A DNA stretch of 64,000 nt from Chaetorhynchus papuensis (GCA_013396525.1 VWYX01000360.1:487228-551227), one strand, 5' to 3'. Positions 27,726 to 42,434 are shown, counted from the first letter of the stretch. Translations and numbers: made by a program. Notes: a model not told the origin generated them from the sequence alone.

Positions 27726-30036
27726 TCACATCCGACAGTTCCTTACACAAATACAAACATCTCAGCAGATACTTAAACGTGTCTTTCTTCTTGGCTCTGG
27801 AAGCCAATGTTTCAAATAGCATGGCAACTGAAACTGAATAGAAAAAACTAATTATTAGTCCTTAAAAGCCAATAGCAAATAAGAACCATTTAAAATTTGA
27901 TGAGAAAGATCTGTTAACGGTTTTCAAAATTAATTTTGTCAGGTCATATTTAGTCAACCAGCTCTCTATTTCAGTGGTGAAGATTAATGCTTTTTCCACG
28001 AAACTAATGCCAAAACTTTGACTCACTGGAAATAAAACATTAGTTTAAAGAGCTACTCATTATCATTTGTTTTACAGTAAAAAATAAATTTCTAGCAATA
28101 AGATATAAACCATTTTGTCACATAACAGTATGCTGGAGAAGACATGGAAGGTGACCTGTGTACAAATGGCTCATCCACTGGTGCCAAGTTCCCAACTACT
28201 GTATCACTTGCACAGTTCACATGGAAAGAGAAGTTTCATTTGCTCAGACTGTTGACTTTAGTTAACTAGCCTATGTAAAACAGAAATTACAGTGCATAAC
28301 TTACAGGAGTGTGGGGATGACTGAACGTAATTTTCCTTATCCACAGGATGCGGGAAGCTCCCTTAATATCACCAGAAAAAGTCCTGGCCTAGGGCAAAGT
28401 GTTGGAACAGGTCTTAACTACAGAGTTACAACCTGTTGGAAATACCTCTGCACCTTCAGCATGGATTGATGCTAGGTGAAAGACACTGACAACAGATCCC
28501 AAGGTCACCTTTTTGCTTACAAAGTCTTTATTCCCACAAGAAAGCAGCAAAACCTGGGAAATGATGAATGGAAATGGATGGTGCCCAGCATCTTGCAGGT
28601 TGACTTCATGTTTGTTTTAAATCAAAATAATAAACTTACTTGGGCATTGAAAATCTATAGCTAATATCTCAATAAGACAAGAAAAAGGAAGTAAAGCAAT
28701 GATTATTTGTTTAATATGTAATTACATTGACTGTCAGAGTTGGAGTATGGTAAAATCATACCTGTAACTCTTGCAAATTTTGCAAATAGTTACGTTCAAA
28801 TTCTCCTATATTTCCCAGAAAGTACAGTGGACAGCAGTTGTTATTCTGAGATAAATTAAGTTGGATGTATTTCATTTTATACTGTATTCAAAATTTTATT
28901 CTCTCTTTTTTTTTTTTTTGGTTGGTTGGGATTTGTTCTTTGGGACATGTTTTTGTGGATTTTTCTCTCAAACCAAATTATTTTTTCAGATGTTTATCCT
29001 CTACACAATATTTAGACTCATTCTTAACCTACTGAGGTCTGGAACTAGAAATTTTGGCTTTAGGAATGCTCTAAAATGACGAAGTTGAGAAAGCATTGGC
29101 AGACAGTGCCTTTGCAAGTGGGGACAGATGTATTGCAAAGGCTGAGAAGCTGAGGAATCTGCAGAATTCCTATTCCTCAATCCAAATGGGTTTAATGCTC
29201 CTCGCTTTCTCTAAAATATCAATGCTTTGATGTGTGTTGCATTTCCTGGAATCACAATCACTGTGAATTTTGGGATTTTGCAGGCTGTTTAAGTTTTTAC
29301 TTCTGAATATGCATAATAAATATTTGGAAACACTGAATTTTCTGAAGAAACTGTTGGTGAAAACATTGTTAAAGTCAGTTCAGAGCACATGTAAGCAGCA
29401 TGAACTGTATTCCCTGATGCTGATGACACCAAATTTCCTAATGCTGGTCATGATTTTGGTTCTACAACGCGAAATAAAGGTAGGGATTTTTGAGAGGACC
29501 GTTGAGTAGTTTCAGATAACTTTCTTTTAGAAAACAATGTATCTTTAGTGTGTCTCTACTTGGCTGCTTAAAAATGGAAGCATTCAAAGCTTCTAGCTAC
29601 CATTAATAAGTTGTGCATGTCCAGAACCACTGTGGATTCTTATGCTAACCGCTTCTCGTTCCACATCCAGAAGTGTTCAGTTTGGAAATAAGAACCCAAT
29701 CTTTCCCTACTGCCAGCTTTCCAAGCTCATTTGGATCTTCATGTTTGAAGGAGAGACTTTTCGGGCTTTTTGCATTATTGCAGGCAGTAATTGTTCAGGT
29801 ACATTTGTGAGAGCTCACCACCTTCATTTCGGCCTCTCTGGTTCTAATTCAGGAACGCGCTTCAGCAAATCCATCATTTCTAACCCGTGTGTGGACTACA
29901 GGTTTATTCAGCAATTTTTGTGAATGGGAATGTTTTCTCTTGGACCATACAGCTGGAACCTACTAAATAGCCGCTGCCACGCAGCACAAGAAAGAATTAC
30001 ATCCAGTGTTCCCAGGGTTGGCTGTTCTAGGAAGAG

Positions 30037-30052
30037 CACACACACACACAAA
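30037..30052. repeat. (CA)n short microsatellite
   Basis: A short CA repeat of about eight units, preceded by GAAGAG and followed by AAACAAGC. Confidence 0.9.
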
Positions 30053-33000
30053 ACAAGCAACCAAAACCCCGAAGGAAATATGTTGTTTAGGAAGAAAGTT
30101 GCTAGATACAACTGAAGGAGCAGGTTCCTTGAACGAGGAATTTTACGTTGCCATTTTGAAAGTCAGACAGGGCTTTGAAGAGTTGAGTTAAAAAAAGTAG
30201 TTGCCTGAATGCAGACTTCACAAGACTGGGAGCTAAGAAGGAATTTTAAAGAGACTGCTTCGAGGAGACAGTAAGATTCAGGTAAATCACATTTGATGTT
30301 CTAATAGCCTGAGTGGCGGTAGCAGGAGACACTGTTGTTAGGAAACCAGCACTGGAGGACGCAGGGCAGAGTTAAATCCCATCTCTGCTGTGTGTGAGGG
30401 AGAGATTTAGTGTTTGGCTCAGACAGAGGGTGGTTACAATCAAGGAGGATATTGTTTACATTTCAGAAGCCTGTTTATTTTTACAAAAATAACTATCATC
30501 ACCATCGTCTGATGCCAGCTCTGCAGCATATGCAGGGATTCACCTCCTGATTACAGCAAAGCTTTTGAGGATCCATGCTGCCACCCCTTCAAAGACTGCC
30601 AATGCTCAGAGTTCAGGAAAGTCTAAGTATTGTGTGTCCAGGGGATATTGTACCGAGCACATTGTTCATTTCTTGATTCAATCAAATCTCTTTGTTGCAG
30701 TTACTCAACATTGCCACAGGATTTCCAGTCTGCTAGTAAAGTTCAGAGCTGTTACCCCAGCAGTGTGTTCTGGCTTGCTGTGTGACATACAAAATATTTC
30801 TTGTAGCTGATTAGCAATAGATTGTTTTTATAAGATGTGTGTTTCTGTACACATGCCCTCCTCCAATATCCCTTCCCTATTCCCAGGACAGAGATACCAA
30901 CTCAGTAGTCACAGACTACTATACTACATCAGAGAGCCTCATTAAATCACTGCAGACACAATTATCTTTTGTATCCATCAAACCATGAAAGGTTACCTGA
31001 GTTACTAAAAAATTCCAGGCGTGTCTTCCTAATAAACAACAGTATAGTGATTAATTGCTGAAAGAATCTGGTGCTTTAGGAGTAGCTTTTATTTGGAGAG
31101 TTTAACATACTTGTTCACCAGACAACTGAACTCTCCACTTCTCACTTTCTCAGGTCACCTGCAAGTACTAAAGATTTATGTGAGCAAGAAATATTGTTAC
31201 TTTTTAACATGGTGATTTTTTTTAAGCAACATATTTCAGATAGAGATTTAGCCCCAGGATGCATACAAAGAAAGAGACTTTGCCTTGAGAGGATTTGGTA
31301 TGAACTGGGTCACAAAGGCAATTAAAAGTCGTAAACCAGATGTATTATGTCTGTTCTATCCTTTTCCTTTGTGTCAACGGGTGAAATCGTAGCATGGTAC
31401 GCCCTGGTTCATTTTGTCATTCTAAAGCTAGAAATGATGTAAATTAAAAAGCAGCTCTCTTTTTTTTTTTTCTTTAGTATTGTGAAAGACAGTAATTTTT
31501 TATTCCACTTAATGATAGACTCAAAGCTGAAAATGCATGTGTATTTTTAAAGGTTCTGATTTTATAAACTACATTCCGTAGTCTGTATTAACGTTGTGAT
31601 TGATTTGTTTTCTTCTGTATCCCGTAGTATCCATGCATAGGGTGAAACACACGTAAACAAATCACACGTTTAACACTGTGTTTTCATTCACCTGTGCAAT
31701 CCTTCATAGGAATTGCTGGCCCATGTAAAGTACACACTTTAACTTTTCATGAGACTGAGCTGTACTTCCAATGTGCTTTCTGCTTCCACGGAGGCTCAGT
31801 TAAACACGGGGAAATAAGTAAATGATGTATGTTGTTGCTCAGCACTGAGTTACTCCAGTTAATTACACTCCTGTTGGTTTTGGCTAAAAACTAGTGCTAC
31901 AATGTTTACTTTAATAATTTGCAGTAAGCACTGAGCCTCTTTAAAATCACACTCTGCAGAGTGCAAAAACTGTAAACACTGCAGAACGAGGATTCCACTT
32001 GAAAATAGACTCATCACTTACTTGCCAGACTTCCTGCAGCTGGGGGAGGACTGCTGTTCTCAGTCAGGTATCTTCACACGTCACTGCTGGGAAAACTGCT
32101 TCAAAAACCTGGTGGCACTGTGCAGCTGTGCTTTGGCATCATTCCTAAATAAATGCTGTCTTAGAGACCCCACCCACTGGGGGGGTAATAAAAGTTTCCT
32201 TGGCCCCTTTGTTACCTAACAGAGCGGAGATCAGCACCTAGTAAGTTCATAAATCCACCTTATATGTCCCCTTAGTCCCAAAGAGCCACTGTGTCTGGCT
32301 GCCCAGGAGATCTCCAGAAGCTTAGGATGCTGTGGCATAGAGGTGTTGCCTTCATCCCTTCAGTTTTCCTGTATTTCCTGTATTTTCTGTGACACCGGCC
32401 CCTGAGACAGACTAGGTACAGACTTCCATGGCTGCACCTCAGAAAGTCCACCTTCACTGAGCATCTGGTTCTTTCTTCAGCTTGCTTTGCTTGGGTCATG
32501 CCTTTTCTCTGATCTTCACCTGTGGGACTTGCACACTGGGGCTTGGCGCTGTTATCTGCATTTGGTGGTGGCTGGGGAGGAAATGCCATCTGTTGTCCCT
32601 AAATAGCTGACTTTCCACAGCCAGACAGAAATGTGCCTGTAATTTGCTTTATGCTGCCAATACTTTTTGTAAGAGGAAATTGTTGGGGCACTGGAAGTTA
32701 TTTATTTTCCACTATATTTTATTAGGTTATTTCCTGTTTTTCTTCCTGTTCCTTTGCTCTGTCTAATTTGGCAGATTGATTTTCTTCTTGCACTTTCCTT
32801 CCTTTTAGCTTGTGCTCCAAGTCCTATTAACCATCCAAATTTTCTGGTCATCATTTGAATCTTAGAAAGCAGGATTTCAGCATTTGAAATGTGGATAAAG
32901 CTTTTCAGTAGTTTAAACCCTCAGGCTTACCATTAGACTGATGTCCAAATTTACGAAACAAACATTACAAAACAGTAATTTCCTCTGTGATTCGTTTTTG

Positions 33001-36000
33001 CGTATTAATTTTTCCTTTTTATTTATTTCCCCCAAACTTATGTTAGCCCCTGTTTTATCTTGTTCCTGTTCCCACTAAAGTCAGTTTTACTGAATTCTCC
33101 TAATTTCTACTTAAGGTATTAGCATGTTCCCCAAGACTCAGGCACCTCGGTAGTTTTTTGACATTTAAACTGGGGCTGGTAGAGGGCAAAAGAACTTGAA
33201 AATAACAATTATCCACCTGATGAATATTGGGCCAAAAAGGACATTTTTGGGCTCAGGTAAGTAAGCTCACCTGGCCTAAGACTTTTATCGCTGAATACAT
33301 TCACCTTCCTTCTCTGTTAATATTCAAGTTTGGGCCCTCCAGCTCCATCTCTGCTCCATACTGCATATTTTATTGTCATGTTAAGAAGCGAAAATTGCTC
33401 ATTGCATGATAAAAATTAGGCATATTTCTGTGAAGGTGAGTTTTCCAATCTACCAGCTCACAAATTTCTGGTGAAATGCTTCAGGAAACAAGCCCCTCTA
33501 AACTTATGCGTCCCTCTAGACTGAGATAAGTTGAACAACACTAGATGCATCTATACCTTGGGAATAGAGATCACTAAGTTCAACTCACAGAGAAATAGCC
33601 CCAGGGGACCTCGGGCTTATTCAGGCTAGCCAAAGGCCACAGCCAGCACTGCAAAAATTCCAAAATTTGACGTATTTAAGCTATTAGTTTGAATTGCCAA
33701 ATAGTCTTTAGGCATAGTGTTACAGAGCCCTGAAGTGGAATTGCTCATCAGTTAATTTTACTCATCAGCTGCACTGACACATGTTCAAGGAAAGCTGCAG
33801 TGTTGTGCTATTCCTGCAACATTTTGTTATTTCTTCCCTCAGAAAAAACAATTGGATTTGTATTTATTTTTAACAAAAGCATTGCTTTTGTCGTAGGTCT
33901 TGACAACAAACAGAGCTATTACAGCACTCTATTGATTCACGTGTCAATGGCACATAAAACAACTGAACAATAACCAAAATGTTATCGTTACAAAACCCAA
34001 ATGAGAGAAAGTCATTTATTTTAATTACATATTTAGTAGTAACTGTGCACAAGCCATTGAAACCAGAGAGGGAAACTCCTAACTTTGCTTTCCTAATCCG
34101 TTTCTGAAATGTTATCTAAGTTTCAGCATTTGTTAACTAAGCACAAATTCGATAGCTTTGAGGGGAAGCAATACACTCAAAAGAGATTACACAGACAAGA
34201 ATATGCTGATACTAAAGGCAGTGAAAAAATATTTTGTGTGCCAAGAAAGAAAAAACTTGGGGTATGACCTGGAAATTTGAACACTTGAAGAACAAGGGTT
34301 CAGCGTTTTTTTTGGTTTTCATTTTTGGCACAATCCATTCACTCCAATTTACTGCTCATGTGTTTGGACACAGATTCAACTGTCTCCTGTATCCAAGGAT
34401 AATGACCTAGGACTCCAGTGATTTAGCAAACCTCAACTCTGTGCAGCCACTCAATCAGTGATGGGCTAATCCCTTAATGGCCATTTGTGTCTTTCCAGTG
34501 CATCCTAAGGAGTCCTGCAACACTCCGATTCTGCTGCACAGAATTATGTGCACTTCTTCCACCCTCGTTATCTTATCAGGTAGCTAATTCCCACAAATGA
34601 TCATGCAGTTTCAAGTTTAAGATGAAATTGCAATTGAATCATAAATTTGTCACTCTCCAGACAGCTGCTAAGTCAGTAAAATCTTGATCAAGTGGGGATT
34701 AGTCACTGGATTGAACAATTAAGACCTGTGAGTGCATCTGGCCCTCTGTCAGAGACATGTTTATTGATAAAAAAAATAGTTTATGTAGAGGTTTAAAATG
34801 TTATTAATTCTTAAGTGGGGTATAATCCTTTATCTAGTATATTGTGACACACAGCTAACTATCCCACTAACATCTTGTTCTGCTCAATTGACTATTTAAA
34901 CAGAATTAATCTTTTGAAATAATGATGACTGTGAGCCTTAAATTACCAGAGTAGAGTGCAATGAGAGATGTCATTTACAAAAATTGTTTTCTTCCATGGC
35001 TTTTTTTTTCAAAAACTTAGTAAAAGGAAATAGCCTTTCAGACCATTCCCTAGTTTTCATTAAAATGTCGATATACACTAAGCAATATATTTCCTAAATA
35101 AGAAAATTCTCTTTGGTGCAGAGAACTGTTGTATATGTACATCTCTGAGCCTTATTTTGGAAAAAAAATTGAGGCACAAGGGGATACTGGAGTGCCATTT
35201 TGCACTGCTCATTACATAATGGAAACAAATAAAGGAGATAAGCACTTCCCTCAAGTTAGTGACCCTTATCCAAAGTTTTCTCTAGAAGATACTTCTGCCA
35301 TTGTATCTTGTAGTCATGTTTTACCAGGATCTATTTTTGTTAGTTTATTGTAGGAAACAGTAGGTCTCTGAAACATGAAATATGACTGTTCCCTGGCTGT
35401 AAATTTTTCACCTCTTTAATTCTGCGCATCAAGGCAGTCTCTTAACTACAGGTATCTGTGGACTGAGATTCTGGTGACTTCTATAGTTCAGTCACCGAGT
35501 TTTCACCGTGTTGTCAACCAGAACTCAATTTGCAGAACAGAGCACAGACTAAAAACCTCATTTCAGGCATACTCCGGAGAGCAGCAGTTTTTGTTCATCT
35601 TTGTGCTCACTGAGACCTCAAATAGTAAATCAAAAGCAAGTGATTTAAGGTATGATTCACCAATGATACCGTGAGTGCCTGCAGTCTTGTTACCTGACAG
35701 ATTCAGTGCCTGCTAGGTCTGTAGTAGGTGGCCATTGACCAAGCTCTTCCAGCACCAGCAGTATCAGTTTTTCTGATTTATCTGGTGTAATGAAGAAAAA
35801 AAACAAACCAGCATTCCTGTATCTGTAGATAAAAATGTGATTTGCTTGCCTGGTGGAAATCTCCATGCTGTACTTGTTTGTTATGGAAATGATTCACTGG
35901 AATTGCACCAGAGAAAGGAGAAAATCGAACTTGCACTTTCTGCAGCCCAAGTGCTCTCATTCCGTATTTCTGAACACAAGGCTTCTTTGTTAAGCAGATC

Positions 36001-36836
36001 TGTACCCTTCAATCCCTTTGCTTTTTTTTTTTCTCAAGATACTGAAACAAAACATTCAGTTTGGGGTTTGAGAGAAACATTTTGTTCAACTAGACGTAAC
36101 GTTTTTCAGCATTTTATTTCTAAAAAATAAAAAAGCTCCCAAAAGTTTAAATGTAAATTTGGCTCAATAAATTTGAAATTTGGGGTGGATAACAAGGATT
36201 TGCTTTCCATCTGAAAAATCAATTCATACCCCTAAATTAACTTAGCAGTGTGCTTCATACTGCAATGTTTCAGAGTTCATAGCCATACCAGTACCACAAC
36301 AATGCATTTATTCCATGCCAGAAGCCAAGAGAAATTAATGTTATGGAGGAAATTAGTATCTCCTTATAGAACCAGAGTGGTGATATTTTCCCTTGCATTT
36401 ACACTGAGCAGCACCACATGCACGTGCAAAAAATAATCATCATAATGTTTAGCTATGTGAAGCATTCACAGGGCTGGAAATAAAGGTTACATCATAGAAC
36501 ACATTATTTTGTCAGTGCACAGTTACATTCTGTGTCTTTAAAATACTCTTTATCCACCATTTGTTACTTCATGACTGGTGCAGACCCTAACTAAGGTGTA
36601 GGGATGAAACCAAGCGTGGTTCAAAAGTTCTCAAGGAGCAGCTTAGTCGGGCAGGTACTTACACCTGCAGTGTAAATATCAGGTGGATTTAGCAGTGGGG
36701 TGTGGTGGAAAACCTCTTGTCTAAATTATCTCAAGGGTCCCAGCCGTCTCACAGACAACATTCCTGCAGCCCATCTCACACAGGGAGGCCTCCAAAAGCC
36801 AGAATCACCGCTTCAGGACTGGCTTTTGCAGAATCC

Positions 36837-37130
36837 CTGGAGAGCTCGATTCCCACTCGACGGCAGCACCAGGAGGGGAGTTTCAGTCCCTGTGTGGGCA
36901 GAGGTGGCAGCTGCCCTGGGCAGCAGAGGTGGCCGAGCCCCTCGGGACTCTCCTCGTGGGGCTTTGCTCGGTGCAGCACCAGCTCTGGTGGCTGCCATGG
37001 GGTCTTTGGGGCTGAGCCACCTGCACCCGCTCAGGCTGGAGTGTTCAGATGTGTGTTCACCACGGCAAAAATGCTCCCCCAGTATCACACCCGATGCTTT
37101 TTGTTGAATCACAGCCGGAGGGGCCCTCGC
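36837..37130. promoter_or_regulatory. GC/CpG-rich island in the desert
   Basis: A GC-rich block with about ten CpG (ACTCGACGGCAGC, GGCCGAGCCCCTCGGG, CTCCTCGTGG). Open frames of 99 to 157 residues overlap here in several frames on both strands, which is expected of GC-rich noncoding DNA and does not support a gene. Confidence 0.3.
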
Positions 37131-39405
37131 TCAAGGAACGCAGCCCAAATTCTTCTGACAGCCAGGTTGGATTAGGGAGATTCACTTTGTGAGTCAGGCA
37201 GAACGTGCCCTATACCAGCCACTGCTTCTCCCTGCTGCTCAGGAGCAGAATTTTGTCAAAAAAATCCTACACTCATGGGTCACAGTCATTTTGTTTTGCC
37301 CTTGCCTGCAGCTAATTAATGCAAATTAAATTTTGTGCCAGTCAGCCCAAGCAGTCTGTGCAGAGCACAGAAATTCTGAGTCTCCAATAGCAGGCAAAAT
37401 TTCTTTCACCGGTTATTAGCATTTTCAGAAAAGGTCAGAATTCTAAACGCACTGATAAAAAAGAGATTAAAAAATTCAATCACAACAATCTTTGATTTAA
37501 AAGTACAATTGAAAATGCAGTTGGATTACTTAAGTTTTGGGTTTGGTTTTTTTTTTTGGTTTTGTATATGTCTTAATAAAACATTTAAAATCTAAAACAA
37601 CAACCCTGCATCTAAAGATGGATCTCCACAAAAAGAGCCAGGCATGCACTCAGCTATTTCCAGCAAATGGCCAAGTTAAACAATACAAATTGACAAAGTT
37701 TCCTCTGACTAAAAACAAGGTAATATTTTTCATAATTATTCACTACATTGCTTCTAAAGTGACTTCGTGGTTTGGGACAGTAGGGGTCTGAAGATTAGCT
37801 CACCCTTATCTTATAAAATTTAATACTCCTTCCAGGCAGAGAGGGGAAGTTAAAAAAAAAAACCAAAAAACAACAAACCAACAACAAAAGCAACACACAA
37901 CCTGCTCTAGCTTTCTCTGCCACCTGAAATTTTATTCTACTTATATATCATTTACAAATCTTACCATGTCAGAGACAGAAACACATACCAGAGGTACTGG
38001 AATGCAACTGAGCTATAAAATACACAGAATATAATCCCAGTACCTAGACCTTCCTATAGTCTTGCTGTCCATGGGACAGAGCATCCACTAACTGTCTATT
38101 TGTGTGGAATAACTAGGACACTTAATTTGGAATAATCACAGAGTTTTAAACCAACCCAGCATTTTTTTTTTCCTTGGGTGAAAGTCTTATGTGTATTAAA
38201 TTCATGAACACAGAGCAGGTCTAAGTAGGAATCTAAGGCTGCAATTTCAGCAGAGGCTCATGCTATTAGAAGTATATTACATTATACTCAATTTATTAAG
38301 AAGGGAGATTAATGTTTTAACTGGTTGGTCTCAAAATTCATGGTTAATTCAGGGTCTTTAGCATGTTTTTGTTCCCTGTAGGACCCTGTTTCAATAAGTA
38401 CTCCAGTGCTATTGGTAATTACATTGCACAAGTGTCTATTAGGTAAAATGTTTCAAGATGTAGACCCTTAAAAAGAGCAGTATATGTTTTACTGAGGCTA
38501 TCCCTCAAAAATTGATTTCAGTCACACAATTTTTTAATATGATTTTGGATACCTAGTCCATAAAAAACTTTTTGTAATCTAATTAGGTGGAACAAAATAG
38601 CACACCAAAGGAAGGAAGGTGAAGTCTAGAGGCTCTTCACGAAGAAAAATTCACTTTCTTTATTTCTTTGAGATTGTTTCATGAAGAGTTTTAGTTCTCT
38701 CTGAAATGTACAAGAAAATATTTGTTCCCTAGGCAAAATTCACCTGTGTATCTGTGAGGTTTTAAATGCTATGGCTCTACAGCAATCATCACTGAATATG
38801 TGAATAACATCTCCAAGGTATCAGCTGCTTCATGTTTGTCATTGTGGATCTGGAAACTTCTCCTTTTAGCTGACTGCCTTTAATTTAGACCAAGCTCATG
38901 ATAAAATATTTGGCTGGAGGACCAGTGGTTGCTGTGAAAGGAGCCTGGGACTATGTTTCAGCTTCCAGTGACTGTATTCTCCACATGGGCAGCCATGAAG
39001 CACAAAAGCCAAAGACTGGGAGGGCAGGAAAACCAATCTGTTACCTCCCCACAGGATGCAGGTCTAGGACTCTCCAACGTGGATCTGAAGTGCGGTGGTA
39101 AATGCCTGAAGAGAAAAATACCTGGCTATTGTCTGCTCTCTGTGTTGTGGAGCTAAAAGCGAGGCTCTGTCACTTGGGGCAGGAGTATTTCCCCATCAGT
39201 GCACTCATTCATTTTTTGCCTTTCATAGTTAATGATTTGTTAAAGAGACAGTGGAAATCTCTTCAGTGTTTGATTCAGCTTTAGAAAAAACAGGGAAGTC
39301 CTGAAAGACTTGGGTGTTATGCCTGTGTGTGGTAGATGAGAACTAAAGGGTTAAAAAGCAGCCATCAAGCAGCAGTGAGTAGCAAACACACTGGACACAA
39401 ACAGG

Positions 39406-39516
39406 TGATAAAAGGCGATAAGAGAGATGACAAAATTAAGAAAATAAAGAACGCTGTTATAAAGATTTATAGATCAGCTAAAGCAGAGCAAAATAAATGA
39501 TAACAAACACTGATAA
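39406..39516. promoter_or_regulatory. Cluster of GATA motifs downstream of WT1
   Basis: TGATAA occurs at 39406-39411, 39498-39503 and 39511-39516, with CGATAA at 39416-39421, all on the plus strand, about 7.5 kb beyond the WT1 stop. A GATA-dependent blood-cell enhancer 3' of WT1 is known in human; whether this is the counterpart is unknown. AT-rich DNA yields such motifs by chance. Confidence 0.25.
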
Positions 39517-40019
39517 AAAATAAATGGGGCATCAGCCATATAAACACACAGGGAACTTCAATGCTTCTGTATAGTACTATGACACTGCTTTGTTTACACC
39601 AGCATTGACCTTTTGCTCCCAAAGAAGTTTATTAACCATCTTGGTCTTTCTTTGTGTTGCTTTACTCATCAAGAGAAAGTTGCACGGGGTTGATTCTGAT
39701 GAATGGCTTTTTCAGAAAGTCAAGTTATCCTTGACTAGATGCAGATGGCCTAGTAAAAAATGAATGCTGCCAGCAGACATTGTCTTTATCAGTAGTAAAA
39801 GTTCAGCAGGGACTAGACTTCCTCATCTCTGGCCAGAGAAACCCAGCCTTCTGTTTCAGCACCATATCACATATTGTCCTAATGAATTCTTGTAACACAC
39901 TGCAGCCCAGCTAAATATGCTTATATTAATGTTTTTTGGCAGTCTGGGGCATGGTACAGAATTGACACCAGGGTTTGGATTCTGCCTGCAGCAGACACTG
40001 GGAATTTACACAGCTCAGA

Positions 40020-40325
40020 AATATTGGACCGTTGTCAGGTTGTTTGTCCCATGCGACGACCTTCAGAGTTGCAAACTGCAGCTCACCCTTCCCAGACGGG
40101 CTACGCAGAAGGGGAGCCTGGAGCAAGGCACCCCGAAGTCCTGCAGCTCAGAGCTGGGCAGGGAGCAGCTCACTCAGGGCTTCATCCTCTCCCCAGCAGA
40201 GCCCACGCCACGTGACGTTTCCTTTCTTTGATTCTCGATAATTTTTCCTCCTCATAACAGAAGCACTCATCTCCGCCGTTCTGAGGTGACAGGCAGTGCG
40301 TGGTTTACAGCACACCGCCCTTCAG
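40020..40325. promoter_or_regulatory. GC-rich island with CACGTGACGT
   Basis: A moderately CpG-rich interval. It contains CACGTG (E-box, 40209-40214) overlapping TGACGT (CRE half-site, 40213-40218). A second GC-rich patch follows at about 40560-40680. No transcript is evident. Confidence 0.25.
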
Positions 40326-42434
40326 AGCATGAGGCACCACCCTGGGCAGCCTCAGGGACAGCAGAGGCTTTGGCCTTTGAAGAACACCCCAGGCAACGAG
40401 ATTGTTGAAATTCTCTAATTGTCAGTAGCTACCCAGATTCACGGGGATAGAACCTGTGGCTGTAACAGCAGCACAACTGCACACGAGGGCTCTGAGCTAC
40501 GTTTGGAGTCGCATCACACGAGAGGCTCCAGCTCTGCCAGCTGCTTTGTGAGGGCTCTAACTTTCTGTTGCAAGTTTGGAAACTCCTCCAGCGGCAGCGG
40601 GGCCTTGGTGGCCCCGCTTTCCCGGGAAGGCAGCTGTCCCAAGAGAGAGCAACCCCGCTGGGCTGGGCCATCTTGTGGCTGGGAGCAAAACCACCCTCCT
40701 GCTCTGAGCAGGGCTCTGCTGGGCTGTGGTGATGGCCATACAGCTGATAAAAAACCCTCTACTTGCATTTACAATGCACCTTTGCCGTGCAGCCACACCA
40801 TAACCTAACCTGAAAACCTCAGTGACAGAGTTAAAAATGTCAGAGACCTTCCTGGGTGGAAACATTGGGCAGATGTGATTATTGACCGAACAGAGCACGT
40901 GAATGAGGACACGCCATTTCCCAAGAAATTCTGGGGCAGGATTTTTCCAGGCAGTGAGGATGCTTCTTTTTTTTTTCCTTGTGGTTACGTTTTTCAACAT
41001 TTCATTCAAATGAATGGGAGTTCTGGGCCATGACTCAGATGAGAATGAGCCATAAAAAGAAACAGCCTGAGAACAAATACAGTTGTATTTCTCCCCTGCA
41101 CCTCCATACTAAGGTGTCTTAGTGCCCTGTGTTTTCTTGCAATTCCTCTGCATTAAAAGGGCTTTTTTGATGCTGGGGAAGAACAGACAGTTTTATATTA
41201 GATTTATCTAGCCATTCAAGCCAGGATGGTCAGCCAGGTCTTTCTGTTACTGCTCAGCCTGTTTTTGCAGATTAGAATCTCGATTCTGCCAGAGTTCATC
41301 AGAACATAACAAGCCTATTTATCATTAAAAAAATAGTGATGCAATTAAATTATATTTATACCTATGGGATAGTTATTTAGTCATCAGGAACAGGAAAGTC
41401 CTCCCTGCAACTAGATTTTCTCATTCAATATTTTCCATGCCTTCAAACATTTGTCTTTTAAAGCTTTATCTGTGGCTTGCAGCCATTCTTTAGGACAGAA
41501 TCTTCCTGCTACTCCGTTCCTACAGCACCTAGCAAAGCTCTGTCCATGTTACGTGTGTCTTCTAGGGCAATACCATCTTTCAGACCATCCTCACTACTCA
41601 GAGCCCTTTGGGGAATCAGAGCTGACTTATTTTAGCAGCAGAAGCTGGCATTTGTGTTTGGATTGGAATGTATACAGAAAACCGCATTTTGTTTGTTTGA
41701 TGCTCTGGCTTACTTCCACTGGCTATGCTGGTCTTGGTTCTCCCTCCACCCTCATTTAACCACCTTGCTGTGCTGGTGGAACCACACCTGCCTGGCAGTG
41801 CAGAGATGGCCAAGCCGAGCACTTCAAACCAGGCTTCATCCTGCTGCTCTGTGAAGCCACGGAAGTTCTGCCAGCTTTTTTTATGGGAATTGACCCAAGC
41901 TGTGCTGACAACACCAAAGTATGCAAAGCTTTGTACAAGCAGAGAACATAACCTCTGCATATTTTGTCTTTGCCTCATTTGAATCACAGTCTAGTCAACC
42001 CTTTTCTTTCCCATGTTATAAGTAGACTTTGATGAAAAATGAAAAGAAAAAAGAGGGGAGTTTTCTTCCTGGGATTTTTTTTTTTTTTTTGGCATCTCTT
42101 TCTGTGCTTTGCATTGGCAACTTGCAACAAGACAAGCTGCTTGGGTAGGATTTCTTCAAGAATCTGCTTTTCAGCAAGTTTTTCAGGGAATCTCTCTAGT
42201 GAAACCAAGGGCAGCACTTAGGATCAGTGCATTGAGAGCACACCCACTGCTGTCTGCCAGGCTCACCTTCCTCTCAGACTGCTCTGGCAGTTTCCCTTCA
42301 CCCCTCACAGGACGCTGCCAGAGCCCTAGTAAGTCTCCCTAGAACGCCAAGAGCTGCTCTACATCTCTGCTGATCAGCTGGGGCTCCGAGCACTCTCTGA
42401 GGCTATTGGCCCACCAGTGTCCTTCGGGTTTATC

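Noticed and set aside
36700..37175. Plus-strand frames of 135 and 157 residues
   Set aside because: Several overlapping frames on both strands in a GC-rich patch; explained by few stop codons in GC-rich DNA.
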